A stretch of DNA of 64,000 nucleotides from Prinia subflava (Eukaryota; Chordata; Aves; Passeriformes; Cisticolidae), in assembly GCF_021018805.1 (NCBI RefSeq), contig NW_026960611.1:806001-870000 (forward strand). The letters run 5' to 3'. Positions 44,355-53,535 of this stretch are shown piece after piece. Below the pieces are notes generated by a model that was not told where the DNA came from, searched no databases, and saw only the letters and a list, made by a program, of their open reading frames with translations. Both the position numbers and the translations under genes were made by a program. Position 1 is the first letter of the stretch. Each line of letters begins with the position of its first letter.

Positions 44355-46399
44355 GAACGCTGCTGGAAGCGCTGCTGATTTTGGGGTCTGTGGTAAGTGT
44401 TACGGGGAATTTGCATAGGTGACCTATGTGGACAGTCCTTTATAAAATGTCCAAAGTCTCCACAGTGGAAGCAGCGGGTCTGGTCTTGGGAAGTCACTAC
44501 TGCAAATGCACCAGAAACTCCTTCTGCAATACCCTTAGCAACTGCTTGGGCTACTGTGTTTTCAGTGGAGAGGTGACGTGTACAGCTTTCCACCATTTGT
44601 TCTATGGTAGGTTCTGTATCCAAGGGTAAGGCTCTCAGAATAGTTTTACATTGTTCATTAGCATTGCTCATGGCAAGTTTGCATAACAGTTCTTTTCTTG
44701 CCTCTATGCTCTCTATCTGTTTATCCAGAGCATCTTTAATTCTGTCCACAAATTTTATAAAGCTTTCATCTACTCCTTGTTTAATATTAGAGAAGTGTAG
44801 GGTAGGGATAGAGTCATCTGGGGTAAGAAGTAAGGAAGTCTTAGCTGCAATAGCCAAATCTCGTATTGCTGCCTCAGACAAAGTTTTAGCTTGATCTGAG
44901 GGTTTCTGCAAATTGCCTTCTCCAGCCAGCTGTTCAACTGAAAAACTTTGCCCAGTAGGATCTTTAGCGTATGTGTCTGATAATGTTTTTAATTGTTTTT
45001 TCCAATGCCTTTCCCATAGCATGTATTCTGCCGGGGATAGGAGGCAGTGAGCAATATTCTTAACATCATGGGGTATTAAAACATGTGCCGAGAAGATAGC
45101 TTCTAGGAAATTTTTAAAAATATGTGAACTTCTGCCATGTTCTTTGGCTACTTTTCGAAGTTCTATGAGCTCTTTGTTTGTATTAGGTTCCCACATAATT
45201 TTAGTGGAGGCACCACCTCTTTTTCCCTTTATATAAGTTACAGGGAAGGCAGAAATTTTCTGAGCCAACTCCCAGTCACCTGCGTGAGTGGCTTCCATTT
45301 TAATTAAAGCCCATGGATCAATGTCATCTTCATCAGAACTGAGCTCAGTATCACTACTATCCTCAGATGAGGAGTGCTTTTTCAGGCGTTTTGGAGTGGC
45401 ATTTTGCAGGGGTGTGGGGTGCTGTAGACAGGGCTGCAAGACCTGGCTACGGGAGGCGCAGCTGGGACAGGGTTGCGAGGCCTGTAAAAGCGTTATGCTA
45501 CCATGGGGTGTCTCAGAAGTACCATGAGGGTTTAGTGGCTGCAGGGTTTGGGGATAAGGTAGCGAAGGGTGGGTGGGATTGCATGGGGCCACGTTCGCTA
45601 CAGAGGGAGTGGGGGGGGTGAGGTGTGGGGGTGCAGAGTCTATAGGAGCAGGCACAGTTGCATTCGAAGATACTGCGGGGAAAGGGTGATGGCCACACAT
45701 GAGATAAGCAGGTCCTGCAGGCTTTGCAGGCACACAGGAAGGGTTTGGGATCAGCGCGAGGGAGGGGTCAGGTGGGGGCGGCGCGGAGAGGGGGGGTGGG
45801 GACAGCACGGAGTCCGTGTTCTCCGTCCCCGGGGGGGCGGCTGAAGGTGGAGGAGGGGGGGCCGAGGGGTGGGGGTGGGGGCTTTGGGGAGAGGGCGTGG
45901 GGGTGCCGGGGGCCGCGGTGGTCCCGGGGGCGCAGGGCGGGAGCGGGGCAGGAGCGGCGCATCCGCGCCCTACCCCCCTGTGGCCGGCATCTGGAGAGAG
46001 GGGGAGGAGATTAGCATCTGAAAGGACACAGTCTGGCGGGAGAGATAAGGATGGACAGCTCTCTCCGGGGGGACTGGGAGACTTCTTAACATTTCCTTGT
46101 TCTACTACTTTGGTAATATTATGAAAAATGGGCAGAAATCGTGTAACAGAGAAATCTCCATTAAGTTGGGAAGTGTATATTTTTATCCCCACCGAGTCCC
46201 AAAAAGAATCTAAAGTTATAGATTGTGTATTAGTATCAGGAAACTGGGAAATGATCCATTTGATAAACTTTTTCAAGTTAGTTTTTAAGATTTTACTTTT
46301 AGAGAAAGAAGGGTTGTTAAGAGATAGAATTTCTAAGATTTCTAAATATAAGTCTCTCTCGTTCTGGGATCGTTTAAATTTACTATTTTTTGATCCCAT
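44198..46399 (-). CDS. gag: ERV-5 Gag polyprotein, open
   Basis: A 733-codon frame gives the structural polyprotein. I start it at 46399 (MGSKNSK) because glycine 2 suits myristoylation, although the frame stays open upstream. Matrix covers about residues 1-105. A very proline-rich segment (about 105-340, GC-rich, with PPPPP runs) is followed by an acidic SSSEDSSDTELSSDEDD stretch. Capsid begins near DPWALIK and contains the major-homology-type segment IKQGVDESFIKFVDRI. Nucleocapsid has a single CCHC knuckle, CFHCGDFGHFIKDC, where many betaretroviruses have two. The frame ends at 44198 after the gag-pro slippery site. Confidence 0.94.
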   Translation of the reverse strand: MGSKNSKFKRSQNERDLYLEILEILSLNNPSFSKSKILKTNLKKFIKWIISQFPDTNTQSITLDSFWDSVGIKIYTSQLNGDFSVTRFLPIFHNITKVVEQGNVKKSPSPPGESCPSLSLPPDCVLSDANLLPLSPDAGHRGVGRGCAAPAPLPPCAPGTTAAPGTPTPSPQSPHPHPSAPPPPPSAAPPGTENTDSVLSPPPLSAPPPPDPSLALIPNPSCVPAKPAGPAYLMCGHHPFPAVSSNATVPAPIDSAPPHLTPPTPSVANVAPCNPTHPSLPYPQTLQPLNPHGTSETPHGSITLLQASQPCPSCASRSQVLQPCLQHPTPLQNATPKRLKKHSSSEDSSDTELSSDEDDIDPWALIKMEATHAGDWELAQKISAFPVTYIKGKRGGASTKIMWEPNTNKELIELRKVAKEHGRSSHIFKNFLEAIFSAHVLIPHDVKNIAHCLLSPAEYMLWERHWKKQLKTLSDTYAKDPTGQSFSVEQLAGEGNLQKPSDQAKTLSEAAIRDLAIAAKTSLLLTPDDSIPTLHFSNIKQGVDESFIKFVDRIKDALDKQIESIEARKELLCKLAMSNANEQCKTILRALPLDTEPTIEQMVESCTRHLSTENTVAQAVAKGIAEGVSGAFAVVTSQDQTRCFHCGDFGHFIKDCPHRSPMQIPRNTYHRPQNQQRFQQRSGNCQRSVVRLHAKTTNQKPSRPNHASFQEMPRHKKGIQHTEQYRREPGASW
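44348..44354 (-). promoter_or_regulatory. ERV-5 gag-pro -1 frameshift site
   Basis: On the minus strand the heptamer G GGA AAC lies in the gag frame (codons TCG GGA AAC) downstream of the zinc knuckle. After a -1 shift the pro frame is open to the protease. It fits the canonical X XXY YYZ rule. Confidence 0.9.
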
Positions 46400-46713
46400 A
46401 GTAATGTGGTCCCGTTCCCCTCCCAGCAGAAAAAAGAGGAAAAAAAATAAAAACAAAAAGAAAAAGACCCGAGTAAAGAATTTTTTGCGCGCAAAAAAGG
46501 CTGTAATCAACTTACTCCTCAGCCGAATGTGGGTCAAAAAGCTGCTGGTAGGGTGGTCTGCCAACGTCTGACTCCTCAGAGCTGGACTGGGAGGGTCGTC
46601 AGACGCCTTCTGCAGAGAAATTCTTCTATAACGGAGAAGTTGCCTTCAGAAGGACTCTGAGCGAACCAAGGCAGTAACTCTTCGCGGTGAAGGCTGCTCT
46701 CCAGGGGTTTTTC
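46400..46713 (-). other. ERV-5 leader
   Basis: Untranslated region between the primer binding site and the gag start. It includes an A/T-rich run (T-rich on the minus strand) just upstream of gag. A splice donor and packaging signal are expected here but not located with confidence. Confidence 0.6.
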
Positions 46714-46731
46714 ACCCACGTTGGTTCGCCA
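46714..46731 (-). promoter_or_regulatory. ERV-5 primer binding site
   Basis: On the minus strand TGGCGAACCAACGTGGGT follows the 5' LTR by 2 nt. It resembles the lysine-tRNA (Lys1,2-type) primer site used by some betaretroviruses, with an internal difference after TGGCG. Confidence 0.75.
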
Positions 46732-46733
46732 GG

Positions 46734-47266
46734 TTTTGTTTTTCCCTGGTAGCTTCAGTCGGTGTCTCGGCTGCCTTTGTTGGTCCTGGTTAGGGGTGCA
46801 CTTACGTACCCCCCTGTCCAAGCAACTCCGGCAAGACTCCCGGGCACAGGCAACACTTAGCAAGCTTAGTTATAGTGATATTCAGCTCTTAGCAGTGATC
46901 AGCTCTTTAGCAGTGATTCTCAGCTCATAAGCTTGCTAAGGTGCCTTGGCAGACGCAGGGAGAGAGAGGAGAAGCGCCGTATGGAGTTCCACAGATGAAT
47001 CTTTATTAGCTTCTTCCGTGAAGGGTTCCAGGGACAGCGGCTTCTCCTGAGCTGGGGGAAAGTGGGGTTTTTATAGGGTACAGAGGTTTTGAAAAGGTGT
47101 CCAATGGTATGGTTCGGGGTACAAAGTGACCTATTGTCTTACAGGGAGATAAGCGAGGGTCCAAGCGCGGGAGAAGGGTTATTTTGGCCTAGTCACCATG
47201 ACTAGGCATTTCTGCCCTTAAGCAACTGACCGCCACGGAAGCCTACCAGGCTTCCCGGCTGCAACA
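46734..47266 (-). mobile_element. ERV-5 5' LTR (LTR-H)
   Basis: It is 533 bp and almost identical to the 3' LTR. The differences seen lie in the TTTTTCCCTGG stretch at its left end. The TSD GTGAGA follows at 47267-47272. Confidence 0.95.
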
Positions 47267-47272
47267 GTGAGA

Positions 47273-48532
47273 CTACATGAGGGAAACAACATGGAGGCAC
47301 CAAGGTCAGTGAAAAAGGAGGGGGAGGATGTGCTCCAGGTGCCAGAGTGGAGATTCCTCTGCAGGCCATGGTAATGACCATGGTGAAGCAGGCTGTCCAC
47401 CTGCAGCCCATGGGGATCCACATGGGATGCAGAGATCCACCCCCAGCCTGTGGGGGAGGTGCCCACTCTGGAGCAGGTGGGTGCCTGGAGGAGGCTGTCA
47501 TCCAGTGGGAGACTTGGTGGAGCAGGGGGGCCCTGCTTCCAGGCTGGAGCAGCCTATCCTTGGAGGACTGCACCCCATGGAAGAATGACCCCCACCGCAG
47601 CAGTTTTGGGAGGACTGCTGTTCATGAGATTGGAACCACACTGGAGAAGTTTGCAGAGAACCGTCTCCCATGGGAAGGGACCCCACGGTCTCACAGGAGA
47701 AGGACTCCTCTCCCTGAACAGTGGAAGATCTTGGGTGACGAACTGACCAAAACTCCCTTGCCCTGTCTCTCTGAGCTGCTGGTGGGGTGGTGTCACTATT
47801 GCATTAGAGGTAACTGAATCAGCAACACAAACTCCAATCTTCTTGGAGGGCATATACCACAGTTTATTAGAAAGCACACCTTTTTATAGACTGTTTGATA
47901 CAGCTGGACATGACTGGTCCTTTAATTAACACCTCTCACCATCACTGGCTAATTAGAAATTACATCCCTTTGTAAACATCTTGCAAATCAACAAGTGCAA
48001 ACACCAGGTGCAAGGATTGTTTTGAATTCTTTCACTGAGCTTTCTCACAGCTCCCCAGACCAGTGCCTGGGAAAGTTTATTTGACTTTCTCTCTCACAGG
48101 CCTTGCCATTGTCTGATGCTTGAAAATTTCTCTCTGACCAGGCTGTCAGCATCCACAGGAAGGAGGGAAGGGTTGGAGGAGAAAAGAGGTGTTTCTAAAG
48201 GCATAATTTACTTCTTATTATCATCCTCTGATTTTGTTTGTAATAAATGCACTTTGTACCTCTAAGTTGAGCCTGTTTTGCCCTTGGAGTGTTTTCTTCC
48301 GGTCCTTAACTTATGATGCCTTCATTAAATTTTTCTCTCCTCTGCTCACTTGTGGCAGGGAAGGGTGAGTGAGTGGCTTTCGTGGGTGCCTGGCATTTGG
48401 CCAGTGTCAAACAATGACACATCATAAACTGATATCCCACAGTACATCAACAAAGCAATCCTGATCCCTCTCCCTGCTCTGAAAAAGAGCACCACGAGGA
48501 GCACCTATGGGAGTATATACAGGGTTAGGTAC
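47273..48532 (+). repeat. Interspersed-repeat-like flank with modular CCCATGG units
   Basis: Positions 47330-47780 are built of diverged modules (GGAGGACTG, CCCCATGGAAG, then CACTGGAGAAGTTTG). A second block (48200-48420) has TTGTAATAAATGCACTTTG and reads as the 3' end of the same plus-strand element. It looks like a bird interspersed repeat, interrupted by the LTR-I-like insertion at about 47791-48083. No gene is claimed. Confidence 0.5.
47791..48083 (-). mobile_element. LTR-I-like insertion
   Basis: The start (TGTCACTATTGCATTAG) and a following ACCTTTTTATAGACTGTT segment match 62072-62178 at the end of ERV-6. It is in antisense with a reversed polyadenylation signal (GTTTATTAG). The right end is approximate and no TSD was found. 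Confidence 0.6.
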
Positions 48533-49226
48533 TGTAAGAGTCGGTCTGAAGGTCCCTCATCTGCCTCACGATTGTCAGAGGCTGAGACCCCAAGGACCCT
48601 GGGCTGCAGCACAGGAATTCTGGCCTGATTGAGATGGGATCCAGGTTTCTCCCTGCAGGTGCATCTATTGGACCGAGACACCCTCCTCATAGACCCATGC
48701 ACAAACAGTGGACACTGTTACGGTTCCTGGGCCGTGTTTGCAGAGGCTGTGTTTGCTCTGTACCTGCTGCAAACCCCAGACCTGCCTGATCTGAACAGTT
48801 GCACCTGATTCCCAGAACAATGGGCCTCCTCACAATGACTCTTGGGTGCTCCCCCCACATTGGCTGGGTGCCTCCCGCTTCTGCCTGTATTGGCCCGGTG
48901 CCCCCTGCTTCTGAAATTACTATAAAAGCTTCCCCCTGCTACTCACACTTCGAGATCTCCCCGACGGACAAGACGGATCTATTGGCGCACCACGAGGACT
49001 GCGAAGGTGGTCTATTGGCCCGACGCCACTAGGACTCACGTCTGTTGTTGGTAGCTATGACCCCCCTTTTCCTCTTTTCTCTCTCTCTTTCTTTCCCTTT
49101 TCCTCTATCGCATATTGTGTGTATCAATAAAGATACAATTGATTTTACTTGAACTAAGTTCTCATTGCCTCCTTTTGCACTTTGAAATCCAAACGAACCA
49201 TCACAACCATCTATTGGATCGTGACA
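48533..49226 (+). mobile_element. Solo LTR-E
   Basis: It is 694 bp from TGTAAGAGTCGG to GATCGTGACA with a perfect 5-bp TSD GGTAC (48528-48532 and 49227-49231). ATCAATAAAGATAC is near 49122. It is diverged from the ERV-4 LTRs but collinear. Confidence 0.94.
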
Positions 49227-49959
49227 GGTACCACACCCACATGAATGGACCAAGCAATATTGTGACCAGTGACTCCATACCTAATACAACAAATGGTTAG
49301 ATCAAACTTGTTTCCAACCCACTCTGGGCATATCTGTTATCTTAATGTTTTATGCCATACATTGGGTGCCAAATAAGACTGGCATGGTTTAGGAATGGCA
49401 CTCCAAACCACAAGCCATCCTTCTTCCCCACCCCCATGCCATGGGAGACAAAAGGCAGAGATTACTGGTACCGAAATCAGCTGGAAAATAAACTTTCTAA
49501 CACAATTTGAAATATTAGAAAGCAGGCATTCTTTATTGCAGTGCTGGACACATTTGAAGGATTTTTTGTCTAATCAAATGTGTGTTGTGAAACTTTACAA
49601 CAGGGTATTTATTCCATCATGATCATACATATTCGTTATAATGTACTTCCTAGCTAATACATAAACATAAGTTTTCCTAGAACTAATTTCCATGCATTCA
49701 CCTCCTACTGGAAGTCTTTTTATGGTCCTGGAGTGTCATTTAAAGGGGTCTCTGGTGGTCGTGCTCACTGAGTGCCTCAGTATTACAGATGATCTTGCCT
49801 TGAACTTTTCTTTTGACATGCGCTACTTCTTACATATCTTTGCCAAAAAGAACACTATATTCCTCATTATCTGTTTATCCACTTGTTCCCTCTTGGGTCC
49901 TCCATCATCCCCAGACCAGGGACTATGTGGGACTCTGCTTGTGTTCACAAGAGGCACAG
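49227..49959 (+). other. Unassigned sequence with an LTR-like piece
   Basis: Between about 49480 and 49700 an antisense polyadenylation-type stretch (GGCATTCTTTATTGCAG) and AT-rich sequence suggest part of a minus-strand LTR. Ends are not visible. The rest shows nothing. Confidence 0.35.
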
Positions 49960-50275
49960 CTCCCTGGAGACCACCCAGCTGAAGCCCGGTGTCCCTTACC
50001 CCAGGCACTCATGCAACAGGTAGCAGCTCTGGCCCATCTTGGTGTATGCCATCTCCATCACTTCCATGGCACTGTTATTTTGCAAGTAGTCCATGAAGTG
50101 CAGGCAGTCATCATGGTATACCAAATTTCAGATGAGACAGGGGAAGAGACTCAGCTCTCTATACCTCACAGATCTCACACCATCATTGAGGACCTGGAAA
50201 GCGATGGGCATCTGCTCAGAGGCAACATGAGCAGCGGTCAGGCTTCTCAAGGCATGGATCAGGACAGTGAGGATT
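49960..50275 (-). other. Exon-like fragment, unidentified
   Basis: The minus strand reads a collinear peptide-like stretch with segments SILTVLIHALRSL and NSAMEVMEMAYTKMGQ. It ends at a splice-donor-like CTGGG|GTAAGG (near 49997), with a stop inside (about 50125). It could be a decayed exon of a helical-repeat protein, but I do not recognise a family and chance is possible. Confidence 0.22.
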
Positions 50276-50279
50276 GACA

Positions 50280-50780
50280 TAGGGGATCAGATGGGATAGG
50301 AGAGTGTGTTTGTGTGGGGCTGGCATAGGGAATAGGTGAATGGTGGGGTTGTACTGGGCATGACTGACTTGCTGGCCATTTAGAGTTAGAGGAGGATGGA
50401 TGGGTCTTCTGCAGTGTTTGTGGGGCCATGGGGTTGTAGGTTCTCTGGGGTGCGACGTGGTACTTGTGAATGGCTGTGCTGTGGGCTTGTAGGTTGGCTG
50501 GTCTTTAGAGTTGTAATGTGGGTGGGTAGAAGTTGATCTGCGGATTGGCTGTTGTGGGTGTGGATGAATAAGCTGTATGGTGAACTGGGGTGTAGTCTTG
50601 TAGGGATGGGTGGATGGATGGGTAGGGTAGTGGATGTGGATATGGAGGCTGTAATATTGTGGACATGAGTGGATAAAGTGTTGGGTTGTAGATGGGCTGG
50701 GCTGTAAGGGTTGCAGGTATGGATGAACAGACTGAGTTGTAGGCTGGTTGGCTGTAGGCTGACAAACACATAGATTGAAT
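50280..50780. repeat. Degenerate G/T-rich minisatellite
   Basis: Irregular repeats of GGTTGTAGG, GGCTGTAGG and GGATGGGTGG type fill 50390-50770. The long threonine/proline-rich open stretches on the minus strand result from this composition and are not taken as a gene. Confidence 0.65.
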
Positions 50781-51054
50781 TGTCCTCTCACCCCCAAAAG
50801 ATGGAGCTGTCTATGCCCAGCAGTAACCTCTCCTCTCCAAGACACCCTAAGATCCCTCCAGGGCACATCTGACCAGTCAGGTCTTCCTCCATGCATGGCA
50901 TCTCCATCTGCCTAGCCTGGCCCCTGGTCCCCTGCCCCACTGAGCCGCCTCTGTGGAGCTTTACTGTGCCTGGGGAGGCCGTCTGCCTGGCAGGCACTAG
51001 GGATGGTTGTACATTCCCTGAGCTGTCCCCTGCACATCTCCAGTTGATTCGCTT
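50781..51054 (+). other. Unassigned sequence
   Basis: I see nothing recognisable here. Confidence 0.4.
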
Positions 51055-51595
51055 CAACGGTGATCCAAGAGTCACCTCAGAGACTGACTCAGTGAGGCAG
51101 GTATTTGCTTTATTCAGCACCAGGTATGTGGGGGATTGCTCCTCCTAACACACATACTCAGCACTTACACAGCACAATATATGGTTACATTTCATGCATA
51201 TTCATTACATTCCTTGGGATAGGAGTGGTTATACAAATTACTTCTCGGAAGTCATTCATATCATTAGCATAAGTGAAGCCCAAGTGCAGTGTACTCTGGT
51301 GGTCACACTGAGGAAGGCTCCGAGTCTTCCTCAGGGGTCGTTCTGATGAAGGCTGGCAGTCTTCTTCACTCTGCACTTTTCACCTTTCTTTCTGAAGAAT
51401 GCACTATCCTTCATTGTCTGGTTCAATGGTTTCTGTGCCAGTTTAAACAGGTTCTGTTCTTATCTTGACAAGATGCATTCTGTTTCTCTTATCTTGACAA
51501 GGCTAAGGTGCATCCTGCTTCTTAGGCTTGTGATCAATATTTTCTGACTCTTAATAGTTAACTCATACTTACATGAGTTAACTATTGATCAACTC
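51055..51595 (-). mobile_element. Probable minus-strand LTR
   Basis: A reversed polyadenylation signal (GCTTTATTCAGCACC, about 51105) follows a TGATCC start. The far end GAGTTAACTATTGATCA fits an LTR terminus. The internal TCTTATCTTGACAAG repeat occurs twice (about 51456 and 51487). TSD not established, ends approximate. Confidence 0.5.
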
Positions 51596-51801
51596 CTTTC
51601 CCAGCCCAGCCCCCATCCCTACTGCTCTGTCCCCATGCTCTTGCAGCTTACCTGCTCCCATTGCTCCAGGCTGATGTCTGGAGGCTTGTCAGTGTGCAGC
51701 TCCCACTTGGGCCAGAGAAAGGTGGGCAGTGTGAACCTGTTGGGTCAGTCAAATTCCTCAAACTCCAAGTCATGGCTTTCCTGCAGCCCTTCCTAGGCCA
51801 C
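51596..51801 (-). other. Exon-like fragment next to LTR-J, unidentified
   Basis: The minus strand reads RFTLPTFLWPKWELHTDKP and then ISLEQWEQ, directly before a good splice donor (GAGCAG|GTAAGC at about 51651). A stop lies just upstream of this stretch. It may be a relic exon; I cannot name the protein. LTR-J is inserted directly beside it. Confidence 0.25.
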
Positions 51802-52338
51802 TGTCCTGGGGTGACAGGACATTTTCATGCTTTGTATCCCAAATCGTGGTTGGTTTTTTTTTTCCCTGTTCCCGTGCTCTCAGTTTGTTTTGTCTGTGGC
51901 TGAGCCCCTCCCCCGGCTGCTTGCTTCTGGCTTGCTGCTAGCTTTAGGCTGCTTTTGCTGGCTTTGCTCTTTGCTTTCTGCTTTTTGCTTGCTTTTTTGC
52001 CATCTTCTTCTGCTTTTGTGTTTCCCCTTCTTTCCTTCCTCCCTTCCCTGAAGACATCGGACCTGCTTCGGGCCCTGATTCGGGAACATCAAGGGAACAC
52101 CCCCCGGAGTCTGCACGTGAAAGAAGCTTTGGCACCCTCCCCAGCAGAGACTGCTCACCCTCTCTTGGACTGGTGAAAACATTTCTTGTCATCTCGGACT
52201 GTTTTCCTTGTGTTGGGGAGTGTTTTTTTTTCATTGTTTCTCAATAAACAAGTTTTTTCCACCTTCTCCTCTGAGGAAATTCCTCCCGAACCCGGTGGTG
52301 GGGGAGGGAGTTGTGGAATTTTGTCCTAAACTAGGACA
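51802..52338 (+). mobile_element. Solo LTR-J
   Basis: It is 537 bp from TGTCCTGGGG to AACTAGGACA with a perfect 5-bp TSD GCCAC (51797-51801 and 52339-52343). A CT-rich upstream half and TCTCAATAAACAAG (about 52241) are typical of an LTR in plus orientation. Confidence 0.95.
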
Positions 52339-52343
52339 GCCAC

Positions 52344-52894
52344 CTTGCTGACATTTCTCCTCTGACTGGGAGGGCCCTGCCTGTAGTGGTGTGGAATTAA
52401 AGGCATCAAGACACCTGCCAATGCCTCCTCCTCTCCTCCTCTCCTTCACTGCCTGCTCAAGTGTCTCCCAGTGTGTGGTCCCCACCTCTTCCTGCTGCCA
52501 CATCTATGGCTGCTCCCACAGCTGGTCCTTAAAGGCTGACATGGCCAAGTTGACCTTTTGCACCTTCTCCATTGACTCCTGAACATCAGTACCTCCATGG
52601 CTCTATCAGGGGGGGAAAAGATACTTGGTGCTAAGGCCTTGGTGTGAAATGCTACTCTCCACTCCTGCACCACCAAGCCGTGTCCCTGGCCCCAAAAAGA
52701 TGTCCTGATGGCTGACCCCCAACTGCATGGGGAACAGCTCAAGGCAGGGAGAAATGGAGGTTCCTTGTCAAGATGGCACTGGGGTCATCTGTGGTAGCCA
52801 CAGGGAGATGGACCCTAAGCCATGTGGAGGTCTAGCTATGGAGGGTTTGAGTGTTGATGGAGAAGCAGACAGCAAGCAGGGAACAGGTTTGGGG
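52344..52894 (+). other. Unassigned sequence
   Basis: Moderately GC-rich sequence with no recognised gene or repeat. Confidence 0.4.
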
Positions 52895-53099
52895 GCCGAC
52901 CAAAAACTGGATATAAACTGACCCTGCTAGGACTGAAATTGTGAACGGGGGAGCTCCGGTGCAATAGAGGCCAAAGCTAGGTGGACACTGACTTTGTTTG
53001 TAGCTTTTTCGTTTTTGCAAATTCTATTTCCAAATTTTATTTTGTAAATTATTAAGAAAATTCTTTTTTATTAATTTGGTTGGCTAGGCATTTATAACA
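52895..53099 (+). mobile_element. LTR-F fragment, 3' part
   Basis: TTGTGAACGGGGGAGCTCCG and the following TTATTAATTTGGTTGG and GGCATTTATAACA end match the last third of LTR-F copies at 22588 and 57598. The upstream part is missing. Confidence 0.75.
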
Positions 53100-53530
53100 G
53101 ATCCTGAGAAGAAGGCTTGGCTGCGGGGCTGAGGGAAGAGCATCCTGGGATAAAATGGGGAGGGTAATGGCAACAGCAGTAGCAGGTCAGGTTCCATCTC
53201 AGTGGGGGTGTACATGATGCTGGACTGGAGAAGGGTGAGGATGGGGTGGGCTGAAGCTAGGGAGATGCAGGATTTGCTCTCCAGCAGTGTAGAGCATAAC
53301 ATCACCCTGCTCAGGTCCTAGCTGGGGTTCTGTTATGGAAGATGCTGCAGCCACAAGGAGCTCCCAGCTGGTACCCAGAGGACCTGTGGGCAGCAGTGCC
53401 TGGTAGTGGCACAGGGAGCTGGGGGGCAGAGCACCATGGCAGGACCATGGATTCATAGGGCTGGTTGTTGCCTCCCTGCTGCCCCCTTCTTAGCCATGCT
53501 TGCCTACCCCACAGCACATCCTTGATGCAA
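53100..53530 (+). other. Unassigned sequence
   Basis: Nothing recognised. Confidence 0.4.
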
Positions 53531-53535
53531 AGCCC

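Larger units (their letters stand above)
38676..47266 (-). mobile_element. ERV-5, young and nearly intact betaretrovirus-like provirus
   Basis: Complete minus-strand provirus of 8591 bp with a 6-bp TSD GTGAGA (38670-38675 and 47267-47272). Order: 5' LTR 47266-46734, primer binding site 46731-46714, gag 46399-44198, pro to 43560, pol to 40798, env 40456-39161, 3' LTR 39209-38676. Gag, pro and pol occupy three frames linked by two -1 slippery sites. The LTRs differ at only two or three positions, all near the poly-T/C run at one end. Gag and env are open and pol has two stop codons. Gag-pro-pol is betaretrovirus-like and Env is alpharetrovirus-like. Confidence 0.96.

Noticed and set aside
45569..46124. 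Glycine-rich plus-strand open stretches
   Set aside because: They are antisense shadows of the proline-rich part of ERV-5 gag.
46400..46564. Upstream in-frame extension of ERV-5 gag with an earlier ATG
   Set aside because: The extension is a Phe-rich run encoded by leader sequence. The ATG at 46399 gives the expected myristoylation start.
47347..47817. 156-codon plus-strand frame next to ERV-5
   Set aside because: It falls in the modular interspersed-repeat sequence and runs into the inserted LTR-I-like unit.
50216..50896. 226-codon minus-strand threonine/proline-rich frame
   Set aside because: It is produced by the degenerate G/T minisatellite; codon use and composition follow the repeat.
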